Positions 22,735 through 34,107 of a stretch of DNA of 64,000 nt are shown here, in pieces. The notes below the pieces were generated by a model. That model did not search any database. It saw only the letters and a program-made list of their open reading frames with translations, and was not told where the DNA came from. Each line of letters begins with the position of its first letter. Within the stretch, counting starts at the first letter, position 1. This DNA is from Gonapodya prolifera JEL478 (Eukaryota; Monoblepharomycota; Monoblepharidomycetes; Monoblepharidales; Gonapodyaceae). The position numbers and the translations under genes were made by a program. The stretch spans positions 1 through 64,000 of the forward strand of contig KQ965877.1 of assembly GCA_001574975.1 (NCBI GenBank), given 5' to 3'.

Positions 22735-23537
22735 ATGCGACGTTTGAAGCGTTTGAGGAATTGGGTTTCGGCGGAGAGGCAATCCCCAGCTGACGATGGA
22801 GTTCGAGAGCCGAACTATATCTCAAATGAAGTGACACAGCTAGTACTAGACACCATCCGGACCGTCAGGACGGTCCTCCAGTGGCGGAACCTTGAGTTCC
22901 TCTCCCTGCAAATGTGCTTCGAAGTGGACTGGGTCCAGCTCGTGCATGATTTCGATGGACATTTCGGAACCAAAGAGCACGAAAAGCTCCTCAAACGAAC
23001 TGAGAACTTGAGACAACTGGTCATACTGAGGAAGCGTGACATTGAGGCTTATAGCACAAGATTGCTCTGGTGCCCCTGGGATACCGCGTACTTTCGTGGT
23101 GCAGCAATGAAGATCTTTCACAGCCTTGTGGACTTTAAACCATCCACCTCTGTCGCCTGCACAGATGAAGAAGTTATGGATCCGTCAGTATGGCATGAGC
23201 CCCCTCTCTCTGAGAGTGGAATATCTTTCAACGAAGAATTTTTCAGCTATTGCATCGACTGCTTCACCGAATCTACTAGTCAAGAGCGAGGTATACTCTT
23301 CGTACCATTGAATGTCGCAACTGGTGGCAGTGCGTCGTCGCCAGTTGTGAGTGTTGTCGAATGCACAGATTCAAAAGCACTCCTGGACCCCAGCATCGCT
23401 TCTGTGGAGACTGTTACGTTCCGCTAAAGGACTGCTCAGTATGCGAAAAGCCTATCTGCACCGTTTTTTGCAACGGGGCTGATCGCGAATGCTGCCTTCC
23501 GTGCGAGAAGCGCGTGGTGCATTCGCACAAGGATTAA
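22735..23537 (+). CDS. Orphan protein with C-terminal cysteine-rich zinc-like module
   Basis: I do not recognise this protein. From the in-frame ATG at 22735 the frame runs to 23346, where a 47-nt intron (GTGAGT..CCCAG, 23347-23393) joins it in phase to a Cys-rich exon ending at 23537; without splicing the frame stops at 23427. The last 50 residues contain paired cysteines: FCGDC, DCSVCEKPIC, VFCNG, ECCLPCEK, a spacing that suggests a zinc-binding treble or RING-like fold. The rest is mixed helical with no motif (EFLSLQMCFEVDWVQLVHDF). The 5' end is uncertain, because the frame is open upstream without an ATG. Confidence 0.5.
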
Positions 23538-23855
23538 TACGTCTGGCATTGGTAGCAAATACCATAGCGACAGTTCGAACCATGCTCGCAATGAGTGGTG
23601 TGTTATGTGATTGAAATAGTAATGGTTGGTATGTCGCCGAAGTGCAAATAAAGGCCGTCTCATAGCCGCTCCCGAGCGCCCTCTTGTCCGCACTGTCTTC
23701 CTTATTGTGCCACCTCAAAGAAAAGAACATCTGGGATCATTTTATCTTTGAAGTTTGAAGTTGGCTTCGGTCGCCACGTTGAAGAATGGAGTCAGCAACA
23801 CGATAGGACGCCCGCGACGACTTGGGAAGAAATCGCAAGGCAGAGCACACGAAAG

Positions 23856-25136
23856 ATGGATATGTCGCAATATGCCGATGAAACATCGTGAGTTGATTGC
23901 GAAGAAACCTTGATTGGCCGGCAATCCAATGCTCATACTGTGCGACTGGCCCTCCACGACGACATTTCTCATCTTTTCTTACGACGAACGACCACACCTG
24001 ATCCTTCCAGCCTCGGGACTCGATTTGCCCTTCTCGCCCTGTTGGGCTTCTCAACACCAACACTTCTCTCCTCCTACTGGGACCGCCTGGGCCTCGGCAC
24101 CCGCGGTACAGACATCGCGCCCCTCCCTCGCGGGCAAGTCTCATACCCTGCACACATTCGAAACTCGCCTCTTTACCGCCCGCCTCCGGTCGACCTGGAA
24201 ACCATCCGGACAAAGTTCCACTTCACTTATTCGACGTCTCGCGACAATGCCTTCGTTATGGTGTCGCCCTGGTACACCGTGGCGACTCATATGTTCCACC
24301 ACAGGGACGTGATGCACTTTGTGGGGAATATGTTTAGCGTGTTCTCCTCGGCTGTGTTCCTTGACTTGGGATTTGTGGGCACGCTGGTGCTATTTTTCGG
24401 GGGCGGGGTAGCCGGTGCCAGCGCTCACGTTCTGGAGTGGTGCACTTTTCGGAATGAAGCCTTCGCTCCCTCGGTGACATGGACTCTTCCATCGTTCATG
24501 TCGACTGACTCACACTCGCTCCAGCCGAGTGCTGCCCTATCCCCCGAATCTTCCGCTGTTCTCGCTTCATCCTCTACTTCTTCTTCCGACCTTTCTGGTG
24601 ACATCTTCTCCAACCTGTTCTCAACCGTGCAGAAACACGCCTCGGCAGTACTCGACTCTATGTTCCCAGACCTCCCCCGCTCACCAACCCGCACAATATC
24701 CCTCCTCGGCTCATCGGCAGGAGCCTACTCTCTCATGGGTGCCGAAATCACTCGACTTCTATTCTACCTGCATCGAGATGCGGTCCTCCTTCGTGAGGCC
24801 CGCCGGACTGACCCCCGTCGCTTGGTGGACGGACGCTACATGGTCTCTCCCCGCGTGAAAGCTCTCAGTGACCAGGCCTGGCGTACTGCAGGAGCCACCG
24901 CGACACGGGTGGCAGGTGTAGCGGTGCAGGTCTACGCGACGTGGGAGCCGGAGTCTGGATTTGGGACGTTGTTTGGACCGGGGGCTTTCGCACCACAAGA
25001 CGGAACGGGAGCTTCTCAAATGCGAAAGGTCAGGCCGGCGGAAGAGGTGGGACATTCGGCGCATTTGGGGGGTTTCCTTTTTGGGGTTTGGGCGATGGTG
25101 TTGCGTGAGGGAGTTGTAGGATTCTGGAGAGATTGA
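23856..25136 (+). CDS. Rhomboid-family intramembrane serine protease
   Basis: Two exons (23856-23887 and 24011-25136) give 385 residues; the large exon has no usable ATG of its own, and the small one fixes the frame with a GTGAGT donor. Rhomboids cleave TM substrates inside the membrane. The HxxxN motif is HFVGN (in HRDVMHFVGNMFSVF), the catalytic serine motif is GSSAGAYSLMG (GxSxG), and the catalytic histidine is in EVGHSAHLGGFLFG. A hydrophilic Ser-rich insertion of about 70 residues lies between TM segments. There is no evident mitochondrial presequence with this start, so the compartment is open. Catalytic residues look intact. Confidence 0.85.
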
Positions 25137-25944
25137 GATACAGGTACTCTATTATTCTACGCAAATATCCAATGTCAGAACGCGGAGGGCGGGGTTCTGC
25201 CGTTTCCAAAAGATAAGCTGTGGTCACATATCATTTCCATTTCAAATGCTCGACGCCACAAGACACCCCTCTGAAGTTGGCGATGGTCACGTGGAAAACA
25301 CGCGGGATGGATTTAAGGCGCTGGACCCACTGGAAATGTCGATGGCGAGGGCGATGCTCACTTGGACGCCGCTGAAGCTTGCAATGGAGTACACTCACGC
25401 GCTCTGCTGCGAGAGCGGGTGTCGGCCCCACGTTATGGACATTATAATGAATGCGTTCAACGCCAGGACGTTCATGCTCGAAGGGGGCGTTTGGACCGGC
25501 AATCGTGCCGTGACAGAGTTTATCGACTCCGACCCGTCAAAGTTCCGGTTCTGTGTCCACGCGACGGGATTCCTCGCTTCGACCTTCTTGGGCACGTAAC
25601 GGCTCCCCCTGCCGGGCGTGAGATGCAGCCGCAAGATGATGCCTTTGAGATTATCTTCAAACTTACTTTTGCAATGGTCATGGCCGCTGATGCCAAAAGC
25701 TTTACCAACATCCGTCGCATGGCATAAGACGAGAAGGTCGTTTCTGTTGCAATGAAGTCATTGTCAGCTGGCATTGAAATGAAGCTAACTGAGTGGGGAC
25801 CTTTTTTGTGGCCCTCCTTGCCGCGGATGAAGAGATCGCCTGGAATGCCAAAAGATCAGTCAAACTATCTTTCCATCGAATCTGCGGATCCATGTCATGC
25901 ACAGAACACGTGCTTGGTACGTCTCAAAATACCCATTAATATTT
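25137..25944. other. Gene-poor stretch with one weak ORF
   Basis: A 117-codon frame with ATG at 25246 and stop near 25599 (+) has mixed, protein-like composition (TPLKLAMEYTHALCCESGCR) faintly like an ankyrin repeat helix, but it stands alone and no splice extension is convincing. It could be a gene fragment. The remainder is not interpretable. Confidence 0.25.
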
Positions 25945-28940
25945 CTGTCTGAGACAAAGCGCTCAGCGCTCAGCTGCGCTCGGAACTGCTCCGTCGCAAC
26001 TCCTACGCTAGTACCCTTTCAAGACGCGAAAATTTTCGATATTTTAGAGCCCGTGACTCGCCAAGATCCCACATGTTACGTGGTCTCAAGTCGCTTTCTC
26101 AAAATCTTTTATGTATGCGGCCCTGGTGCGTGGTGCTCTAATGAACGGTGGATCGGAACGGTGACACCGAGTACTAACACCTCATTCTTGGTCGTTTTTG
26201 GAGACTCGTTATTGGTGGCGAAACATTCTTTCAACATCATTCGCTTTCTCAATCGTTTCAGTATTCGTACTGCTGTCGTTCTTACGTTCATCATCAGTTG
26301 ATTCACTGAACAGCGGTCAAAACACGAATAATATTTCTGTCTGATACCAAGCGCTCAGCCCTCTGTCTGAACCGCTCGGTCGTGGGTCGGACGCTACCCC
26401 CTCAGGACACGACCGTTTTCGATGTTTCGGTGACTGTGACTCGCGAGTCGCGAAGCTGAGGTTCCCCGACGTCACGGCGCAGCAAGGCACTTTCTCACGC
26501 TCTTTTCTTACGTTGCCCCGGTGCGCAGCGCTCTCCTAAACAGTGGACGAACAAGAGAAGTGTGAGCAGGAAACACGTCATCCTTTGTCATTTTGGAGAC
26601 CCGGTGGTGGTGGCGAAACATTGTTTGAACACCATTCGCTTTTCTCACTTATGTCGGTGTTCTTGTGCTTGCCAGGTCCCCCTTACGAACCCCGAAAGAT
26701 GATCCAGCGAACAGCGGTCAACACAATATGAATACTGTCAGGAGGAAAGGAAGGTCGCATTTACTGTATTATCAACATTTTATTTGGGGCATCACCCACA
26801 TAACCCAGATCAAGGTAGTCTTTTTATGTTCTTTCGCGACCACCGTTCTTGGAAGTCAGCTTCGTGAAAAGCGGTTATGGCGTAATCCTCTCCCACGAAG
26901 CCTCAAGCCTTGTTGACTTGATAGTGAAAGTGTCACTCGTTTTTTGAAGTTATCGGCGGGAGCAGGTTACGATCCCCTTATCACCGACAATTTAAGTTTC
27001 AACAGGAACACATACTACGCTCTTCCTCTCAGATTACCGATATGCAGTCATTCCACATGACGGGGAAGAAAGAGGAGGTAGGATCTCAGGTTTCTTCCTT
27101 TGAGATCCAGAGCCATGGCATTGCGACTTGTCTGTAATTGTTTTGAGAACTGTTTCCACTGTCTCGGAAACACTATGTTTACTCGGCTTCCTTGAGATCT
27201 TCCGTCTTCTTCTGGTGGTGACAAATTTAAGAGCCGTCTGACAGCGGAACTCACGCTTTTCATTTTTGGAGAAATGCGTTGCGACCTTGACGTTATAAGC
27301 CCGTGATTGACACCTTCTCAGGGCATGTCTTCCTTGGCCTTGGCGTGTAGTCATCACACCTCGCCCTACATTTCGCCAATTGTGGCAGTGCAAATGGGAG
27401 CAAAGCCCCATGCAGCGAAATTTAATGCTCTTCCAGACCGAACGATTTGAGGAACATACGTGAAGTTCCCGGCTATGTAGATCCGCCTACCCTTACCGCA
27501 AACTGAATAGTCCGAACACCCAAAAATTCCAAGTTGACTCTCCATGTCAGAAACTGCCGACATTTGCGATGGCTGTCCCAGCACCGCAGATCTCAGTTTT
27601 TTGGTTGTAAAAAAACTGTACCTGAGCGGTGATGCGACCTGTCTGTTTAGTGGAGGCACGAAACCTGCGGGTGTTGTGTCAGTTCCCCGCGCACCTCGGA
27701 TGAGCGACACCCTTGCGACACAATCGGGGAGGTTCTCGCTAGAACCGTACGTCATGCCACGAGGTGCTGTCATTTCCTTTTTGTTGTACTCTGTGACTCG
27801 CGAAGCTCCCCCACGTCACGTGGTCGCAAGTCGCTTTCTCAAACCCATTCTGCCGTGCTGCTCAGCGCTCTACTGACTTTTGGACGGAACAGCGCACATT
27901 AAACGCCGAAACACGTCATTTTTGGTCGTTTTGGAGACACGGCGAAGGCGGCGGATTGCGGAACGTCCTTTGAGCATCGTTTTCGTTCTCACGTTTTTCA
28001 ATACGTCTGGCTTGTTCAGTTATTTTAGACTAGTGTGCTTGAGTCCATCTTACTTACCCCCGAAGACGATTCTCTGAACAGCGGTGAAGACACGAAGCAG
28101 TGCTCCCAACTGCTCGTTCGCACGCCACCCTCTTAGGGCGCGGAGGTCGCGTTTACCATACTATCACCATTTTCTTTGGGCATCAAACAACCTACCCATA
28201 TGATCATGGGCAGAAGGACAGTCTGCCGTCACTGTTGTTGTTACGCTTTTGCTGGACGCCGACTTCTTAACAGTCATCTTTGTGAAAGAAAGCGAACTCG
28301 GCGGCCGGCCATGGTGGCGCAATCATCTCCAACGAAAACTCGTTGACGAGACAGTGAAGGCATGATTCCTGTTACACTCCCTTTTGAAGTTATTGCGCTG
28401 AGGGGGGTGTGGTATCCCCATACCACCCACCTTTTTCAGTCTCAACATATCCAACAATCTTCCTCTAAGATTAGCGAAATGGAGTCATTCAACGTGAATG
28501 TGCGACGGCGCCGGTAGGAACGTCGGGTTTCTTCCTTTTTGACCCAGTCTCGCGCAAAGTGCCATTGTATTGCGACGCGTCCGTAAACCTTTTGTGGACT
28601 TGGTTTCACTGTCTCAAAAACACTCTATTTCCTCGAGCTCCTTGATCTTCTCGCTCTTCGTCTGGCGCTGTCAAACCTAAAAAGAGCATTCTGACACCGG
28701 ACCTAACACTTTTCATTTTTGGAGAAAAGCGTTCGGGACCCTGTTTTTGGTTCTCCAAGTGGGACATTGATGGCTGTCCCAGAGCCGCAGATCTCATTTT
28801 TTTGAAATTAGAAAACAAGATAATAAGAAAAAACCTGTCCCTGAGCGGTGAGGCGACGTGCACTTGATGTGGAGGCACGAAACCTGCGATTTGTTGTGTC
28901 CGCAGTGTTCCCCGCAATCTCGCGTGGGCAACGCACGGCG
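25945..28940. repeat. Degenerate direct-repeat array of unknown element
   Basis: A module of about 390 bp occurs at about 25945-26338, 26339-26720 and 27785-28090. Shared anchors are GTGACTCGC, AAGTCGCTTTCTC, TTTTGGAGAC and GAACAGCGGT. Behind the last two copies a second module recurs (about 26740-27770 and 28150-28930), anchored by TTTCTTCCTT, CACTGTCTC, CATTTTTGGAGAAA, GATGGCTGTCCCAG, CCGCAGATCTCA and GTGGAGGCACGAAACCTGCG. Copies have diverged substantially. No frame encodes a transposase or other known domain, so this is a noncoding or fully decayed element, or an old segmental duplication. Confidence 0.75.
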
Positions 28941-29407
28941 TAGGAAATCGCGACTCGAGGGACCGAGCGAGGGAACGGCAGAGGGGTGCAAGGAATGGAG
29001 CAATGTTTGTCAAGGGTAGCAAATCGGAGTATCATGTTCTGCCGGCCACCCTCAAGGTTTGCAAACGCAAAGGGTCCAACTGTTGCTTCAATACTGGGAA
29101 CATTCATTCTTACTTTCTTTTCATGTTTAGATTTACTATACATCCATTTTGCTTGTCAATTACAGGTCAAATGTCTGCCTACGACACTCTTATCAGGAGG
29201 GGATAATAACCCCGCATCAGGTACAGTCCATGTAAATACAAACGTTGTAGCCCGTCCCCCGCGCAATGCAGGTCCGGTGGTCCTCCAGGAGGAGGGCAAT
29301 GAGGCCATTGGTCCGCGTGTTCCCTTGTCTTGAGGGGTTCCTAAAACGTAAAGTCTGGCCCCCTCCATTACCAGTGACCACCCCATCCCCCCTCAGCTCT
29401 ACCTCGC

Positions 29408-32400
29408 ATGGCGGACATCAAGCCCCCCTACCAGGAGTGGCAGACGTGGGACGACTCGCTGCTCCCGCAGACGCAGAACCAACTCGACTCCTCGCCTGCC
29501 TCCTTCGTATTTCAGGATCCGCGAGACTCGCTCATGTGGCAGCACGCACAGTCGCCCTACGGAGGTGTGCAGGATGTGCACTTCGCTGCGGTGTCTTCGC
29601 TGGGGACGCCTTTTAGCGCTGCGAACTCGGCGATCTCGGGGCAAGCATACAGTGCTTCGCAGACCGCAAACTTCGTTGGCACACCCGCAGTCTCTGCGGG
29701 CGCTCTTCCCAGCAACGGAGGACAGTCTGGATCGCAACCGGGCCGTGCTTCCAACCCCAATGATCCCTCTTCTATAGCTGCGAGGCACGCAAATTCCGGT
29801 CCTAACCCGTCAAGCACCCAACACAGCGCCAAGAGGACACACGCAAAGGCGAACAGTGCAACGGATGCGCACGGCTTGAGTGCCTCAGATTCCCCAGCGC
29901 GCCCGCCAAAGTCAGAAAGCCGCCGACGTGGCCAGTTGAATCGAAGCAACGTTGCTTGCGACCGGTGAGCTCATCCTCCCTCACTCTCTCTTCTCCTTTC
30001 CCACATTCAACCGCTTCACGTCACCCCATACCGTCATAACAGCTGCCACAAATCCAAAAAGAAATGCGACGGCAACCAACCCTGCTCCCTCTGCGTGCGC
30101 AACAGCCGCGACTGCACCTATTCCCCGCGCGAACCACGCAGACGCATCACACGCACAGACTACATCGCCGCACTGCGCGCGAGAGTACAGGAACTCGAGA
30201 GTATTGTCCAGGATTCGGGCCTGGGGAAGACGTTGCCGAATTTCACGGTTGGGTACTTGAGTGCCGATGTCAAGGCGGGCGATTTTGCAGACTTTGCGAG
30301 CGATAGTGAAGATGATGAGGTCCAGGGGCTGGATGAGTCGCGGCAGCTGGACTTTTCGAGAGGGTGGTCGTCGACCGGTGGGCCCCAAATACCGCAAGTG
30401 CAAGTGCAGGATCAGTCCACCGCCGAACAACCGTCGCACAGGCGTGCCATCAGTGCCTCAGCAGGCACTCTCTCGCCCCAACTCACCAAATCCGAACTCC
30501 GCAGCCAAAGCCAAACCTACGCCACCAGCGACGCCGGCTCTGGTGCCGAGGACACCACCGACAAACGCCGCCGCAAAGTTCCCGCCAACCGCGCCCGTTC
30601 CCCCGGTTCCGCCTCCTCCTCTACGGTGGCGCTCTCCCCTTCGCTCTCCTTTGCCACCCCGCCTCGCGAACCTTCCTCGCGCCCGGACCCCGACGCGACC
30701 CCCCCGCCCCCCGCACAAGCCGACCCCCTGACGCACGCGCTACATATCCGCGACACCACCAATTTCTTCCACCCGACTTCAAGAGCGCGGATGGGGGGTA
30801 GGGATAACATCGATACGCTCGATATCGCCGTGAATGAGTTCCTCGACGAGGAGGAGAAGTCGTCGTACGGGGGACCGTGGGCGACCGGATCCCCCGAGTC
30901 CGCCGGAACGGTCGGCACACCCGCGGCTGTCCCCGGCGCGGGCGCCGGCTCACCGCCCTCGGTGACCTCGTCCAAACAGGGCGCGCACGATCTCGATGAC
31001 GACCCGGACGTGGTCGCGCTGACGACGGAGTTGGAACGGATGGGGATGAACCCGGGCAGGTTTAGTCTTGGTGTGATGAGACGGCTAGTTCCGGCGGAGG
31101 ATCCCAGGTTGGATATCTTGGCGCTGTATTTTGATTTGATGTTGTATGTGATTGTGCATCCGGTGCGTACCCTTCCTTTTTTCCTTCCCGCCGTTGAATC
31201 AACCCCTCTAATGCTCCACTTCAACCGTTTCAGGGAACCTTCTACCGAACCCTGCACTGCCAATCCCCCCTCCTCATCAACGCCATGTACTGCGCCACGC
31301 TCGGCATCGCACGCGGATCCCCTGGAAGCCCCGAAGTCGCCGCGTCAGGTGACGCCGTGACCGTAGCGCGGTCGCATGAAGGGGAAAGGTTTTTCGGAAA
31401 GGCGAGACGGTTGCTCAGTTTGGCACTGGAGGAGCCGTGTTATGGGACCGTGATTGCGCTCAGTTTGATGAGTATTTATGCGACGGGGAGTGGGAGGGTG
31501 AATACGGGTTGGGTGAGTTGCTGACGGCAGGTTGGGTGTCGGCGTGGGTGCGGGATACTTATGCGTTTCCGTTCCCGTTACTCCCCGACGCCCCGACGCC
31601 CCGACGCAGATGTACTCCGGAATGGCCCTCCGCATGGTGATCGGCATGCGCTGGAACGAGCCCCAAACCCCAGACGCCATCGCCAAACTGTCCCCGCTCG
31701 AGTACGAAACCCGCAAGCGCGTGTGGTGGTACTGCTTCCTCTTCGACGCCGCCATGTCCGTCATTGCCGGGCGCACATCGTTCGTCAACCCCGACGAGCC
31801 CATGATTGATTACCCGGACGATGATTTGTGGAATTCGATGGATGATAATGGAACCCCCGTGTTGTGGCAGTTGGGACAGAAGAGTCCCGTCGGGAACTCG
31901 CTGCAGGCGACGCACATGTCCATGTGTAATAGGGAGATCGCCAAGGTGTACCACGTTTTTGCTCGGGTGGCCAAGTACGTGCGCTCAGAAAAGCCCCGGC
32001 GGACGGCGCTGGGCAAGGTGGACGATCGGCTGTCGGAGCTTGGGATGCAGCTCAAGACTTTGTGGACCGAGATCCCCGAGCGGACGAGAAGGGAGTTCGT
32101 ACCGAGGAAGAGTGCGGACGAGAGGTTGGTGCATGATGATGTGAAGGAGTTCTCGGGGAATTCCGAGTTCCATTGGATGTTCCATTGTTCGTCGATTATG
32201 CTTCATCGGTGAGTTTCCTTTGTTGCGTACTCGTCCTTTTCGGGCCCCGGTTACTAACTTGGATTCCGACAGGCCCGAACGACTGATGCAAGACTTTGTG
32301 TGGCCGACAAGGGCATCGTTTGACGTGTGCACGTACTCGGTGAGTCGTTCAACGACCACGATGTATTGGATGACCATCATCTGATATTTCGCAATCAACT

Positions 32401-32807
32401 CGTCAAGGCGGAACGAATCACTACTATCCTCACTCGATGGCTCGAGGTGGAACCAAACTTACAACACATCATGGCCGCAATGACATATCCCATTTTTGAA
32501 GTGAGAGTAGATGCACATTTTGACCGTGTGGTCATTGTCCTCACAGTTTCCCGTCCCCTTCCAGGCCGGAATGGTTCACCTCGTGAACGCACTCGTCTCC
32601 TCCCTCATCCCTGCCACCTCTTCAAACGGAGTCTCCACCGAATCACCGAGTCAGGAGCTCATGTCCCGGTCACGCCACCACCTATCCATCACGGTTGAAG
32701 CACTCAACATTCTTCGACGGTATTTCGCCTCCGCGGAGGCCTACTATAATGTCCTCAAAACATCTGCCACCCAGAACGGTCTGGTCGCAGAGTTTATGGC
32801 TTCTTGA
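29408..32807 (+). CDS. Zn2Cys6 transcription factor 1 with fungal MHR domain
   Basis: Seven exons (29408-29964, 30043-31162, 31234-31512, 31610-32208, 32273-32339, 32408-32500, 32547-32807) give 991 residues. The binuclear zinc cluster starts near residue 184: CDRCHKSKKKCDG and CSLCVRNSRDC, spacing C-x2-C-x6-C-x5-C-x2-C-x6-C, interrupted by intron 1 after the first Cys. A basic linker and coiled-coil dimerisation helix follow (ARVQELESIVQ). The C-terminal half is the fungal middle homology region (LDILALYFDLMLYVIVHP, MYSGMALRMVIGMRWNEP, RKRVWWYCFLFDAAMSV). It should be a nuclear DNA-binding regulator; targets cannot be inferred. The linker is Ser/Pro-rich. Confidence 0.92.
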
Positions 32808-33163
32808 AGCCAATCTTTTGGAGCTGCGGAGAGTGTGCCGGGATTGTAATTGCATGTGTGAACCTCGTCTCATTTGGAAATTTTTGCATTCCGGGGAAGT
32901 TTCGGACTTCGCCCTTTCCCTTTTGCAGTGTACGTATTGGCTTGTATATAAGTTTTTTCAAATGCAAAGAAACCCTGTCGAAGCCTGGAGTACGCGTTTC
33001 AAACTCTTGTGTACAGATCGGTTACCGTAGTCCATCTTCTTACACATCTATCTTCCATCAATAAGAGTGTACCAATTGTTAATATTTAGCTCTAGATGTA
33101 TCACTGTCAATATTGTCCAGCTTCTTACTCCTTCAAATGTCATTACGATGATGTCCTCGTATT
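32808..33163. other. Short AT-rich intergenic region
   Basis: Lies between the 3' ends of transcription factor 1 (+) and the broken methyltransferase (-). Probable 3' UTRs only; nothing else is seen. Confidence 0.5.
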
Positions 33164-33993
33164 TCACTTTTTCCGACCGAACACAAACACCTTCGTTTGA
33201 AAGGGGAACTCCACCAGTTCTTTCCCTTTCAAGTCTGGATGGGACCAAAGAAGGTTCTCGAGTGTTCGAGCGAATTTGTCTTTGTCCTCCTTGGGCAGAG
33301 CAGCCACATAACTGGCCGACATGTTTACGAACAAGAGTTTCTGGGGAGCCACTTTGAACATGTCAAAATGTCTTTGTACTCCTCAAGAGAGTAAAGGGAG
33401 AGTTCTCGAAGCATTGTCGCCACTTCAAGTCGTGGAACTGAGGTGGTGCATTGTCTGCCTCCAAGGAGATCAGCTTTTGAGTAACGTCCTGGACCCATCG
33501 GACGCTCGTGTCACGAACATTCCATACGAGTCCGATACGTCTACGAGGCTTCAGTATTCGATTGAACTCTCCGGGGGTCGTCCTATTGGCAAACCAATGG
33601 AAAGCTTGCGCCGATGTCATAGCGTCCATGGATGATTCAGCTAGCGGAATATTCTCTGCTTCCCCCTGCAGTACGGTTGCCCCAGGTACCTCTTCTGGAA
33701 GCTTTCTACGCATGGCGGCAACTGGTTCCACAGCCGTCACGTTTGCGCCAGCGCATACCAACAGTCTCCTGAACTTTTCCCGTCCCGGCACCAAGGTCAG
33801 CAATGCGAACACCCGGAGCAACAGTATCACCAGCTGCTCCGACGCCAAGTTCCGCCAGGAGCCAACGCAAAGCCGCGGTGGGGTACGAAGGTCTGGATGC
33901 CGCATAAATCCCCGCAGCGCGCGAGAATCCTGTCGCCGCGGTGGTGTGCATGCCGGAGACGTGCGGAACGAGAGATGGTGTGTTGGGAAGCAT
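33164..33993 (-). pseudogene. SAM-dependent methyltransferase broken by two single-base frameshifts
   Basis: The class I methyltransferase fold is clear: motif I IADLGAGTGK, then (frame 2) VTAVEPVAAMRRKLPEEVPG, QGEAENIPL, AFHWFANRT, VWNVRDTS, and (frame 3) MSASYVAALPKEDKDKF to the stop at 33164. The closest type is the methyltransferase-11-like group of fungi and bacteria. Frame is lost twice, each time by one extra base in a four-base run: AAAA (minus strand) at about 33776-33779, and TTTT at about 33367-33370. Three bases at each place would restore one continuous frame. No GT..AG intron explains either shift. It is either a young pseudogene or an assembly-error artefact. An alternative ATG lies at 34101. 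Confidence 0.75.
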
Positions 33994-34107
33994 TAATCGA
34001 CGTTTAATTCGAGAGGAAAGTGATGAAAAGAAAAGGGGACAGCATCTCTGAGCCACGGCTTCGGTCAGACGAAATTCGTGCATTCGTTCCATTCTATACA
34101 TTAAATA

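Noticed and set aside
25246-25727. Small plus-strand ORF pair with ankyrin-like flavour.
   Set aside because: Too short, isolated, and the two parts do not join by a credible intron.
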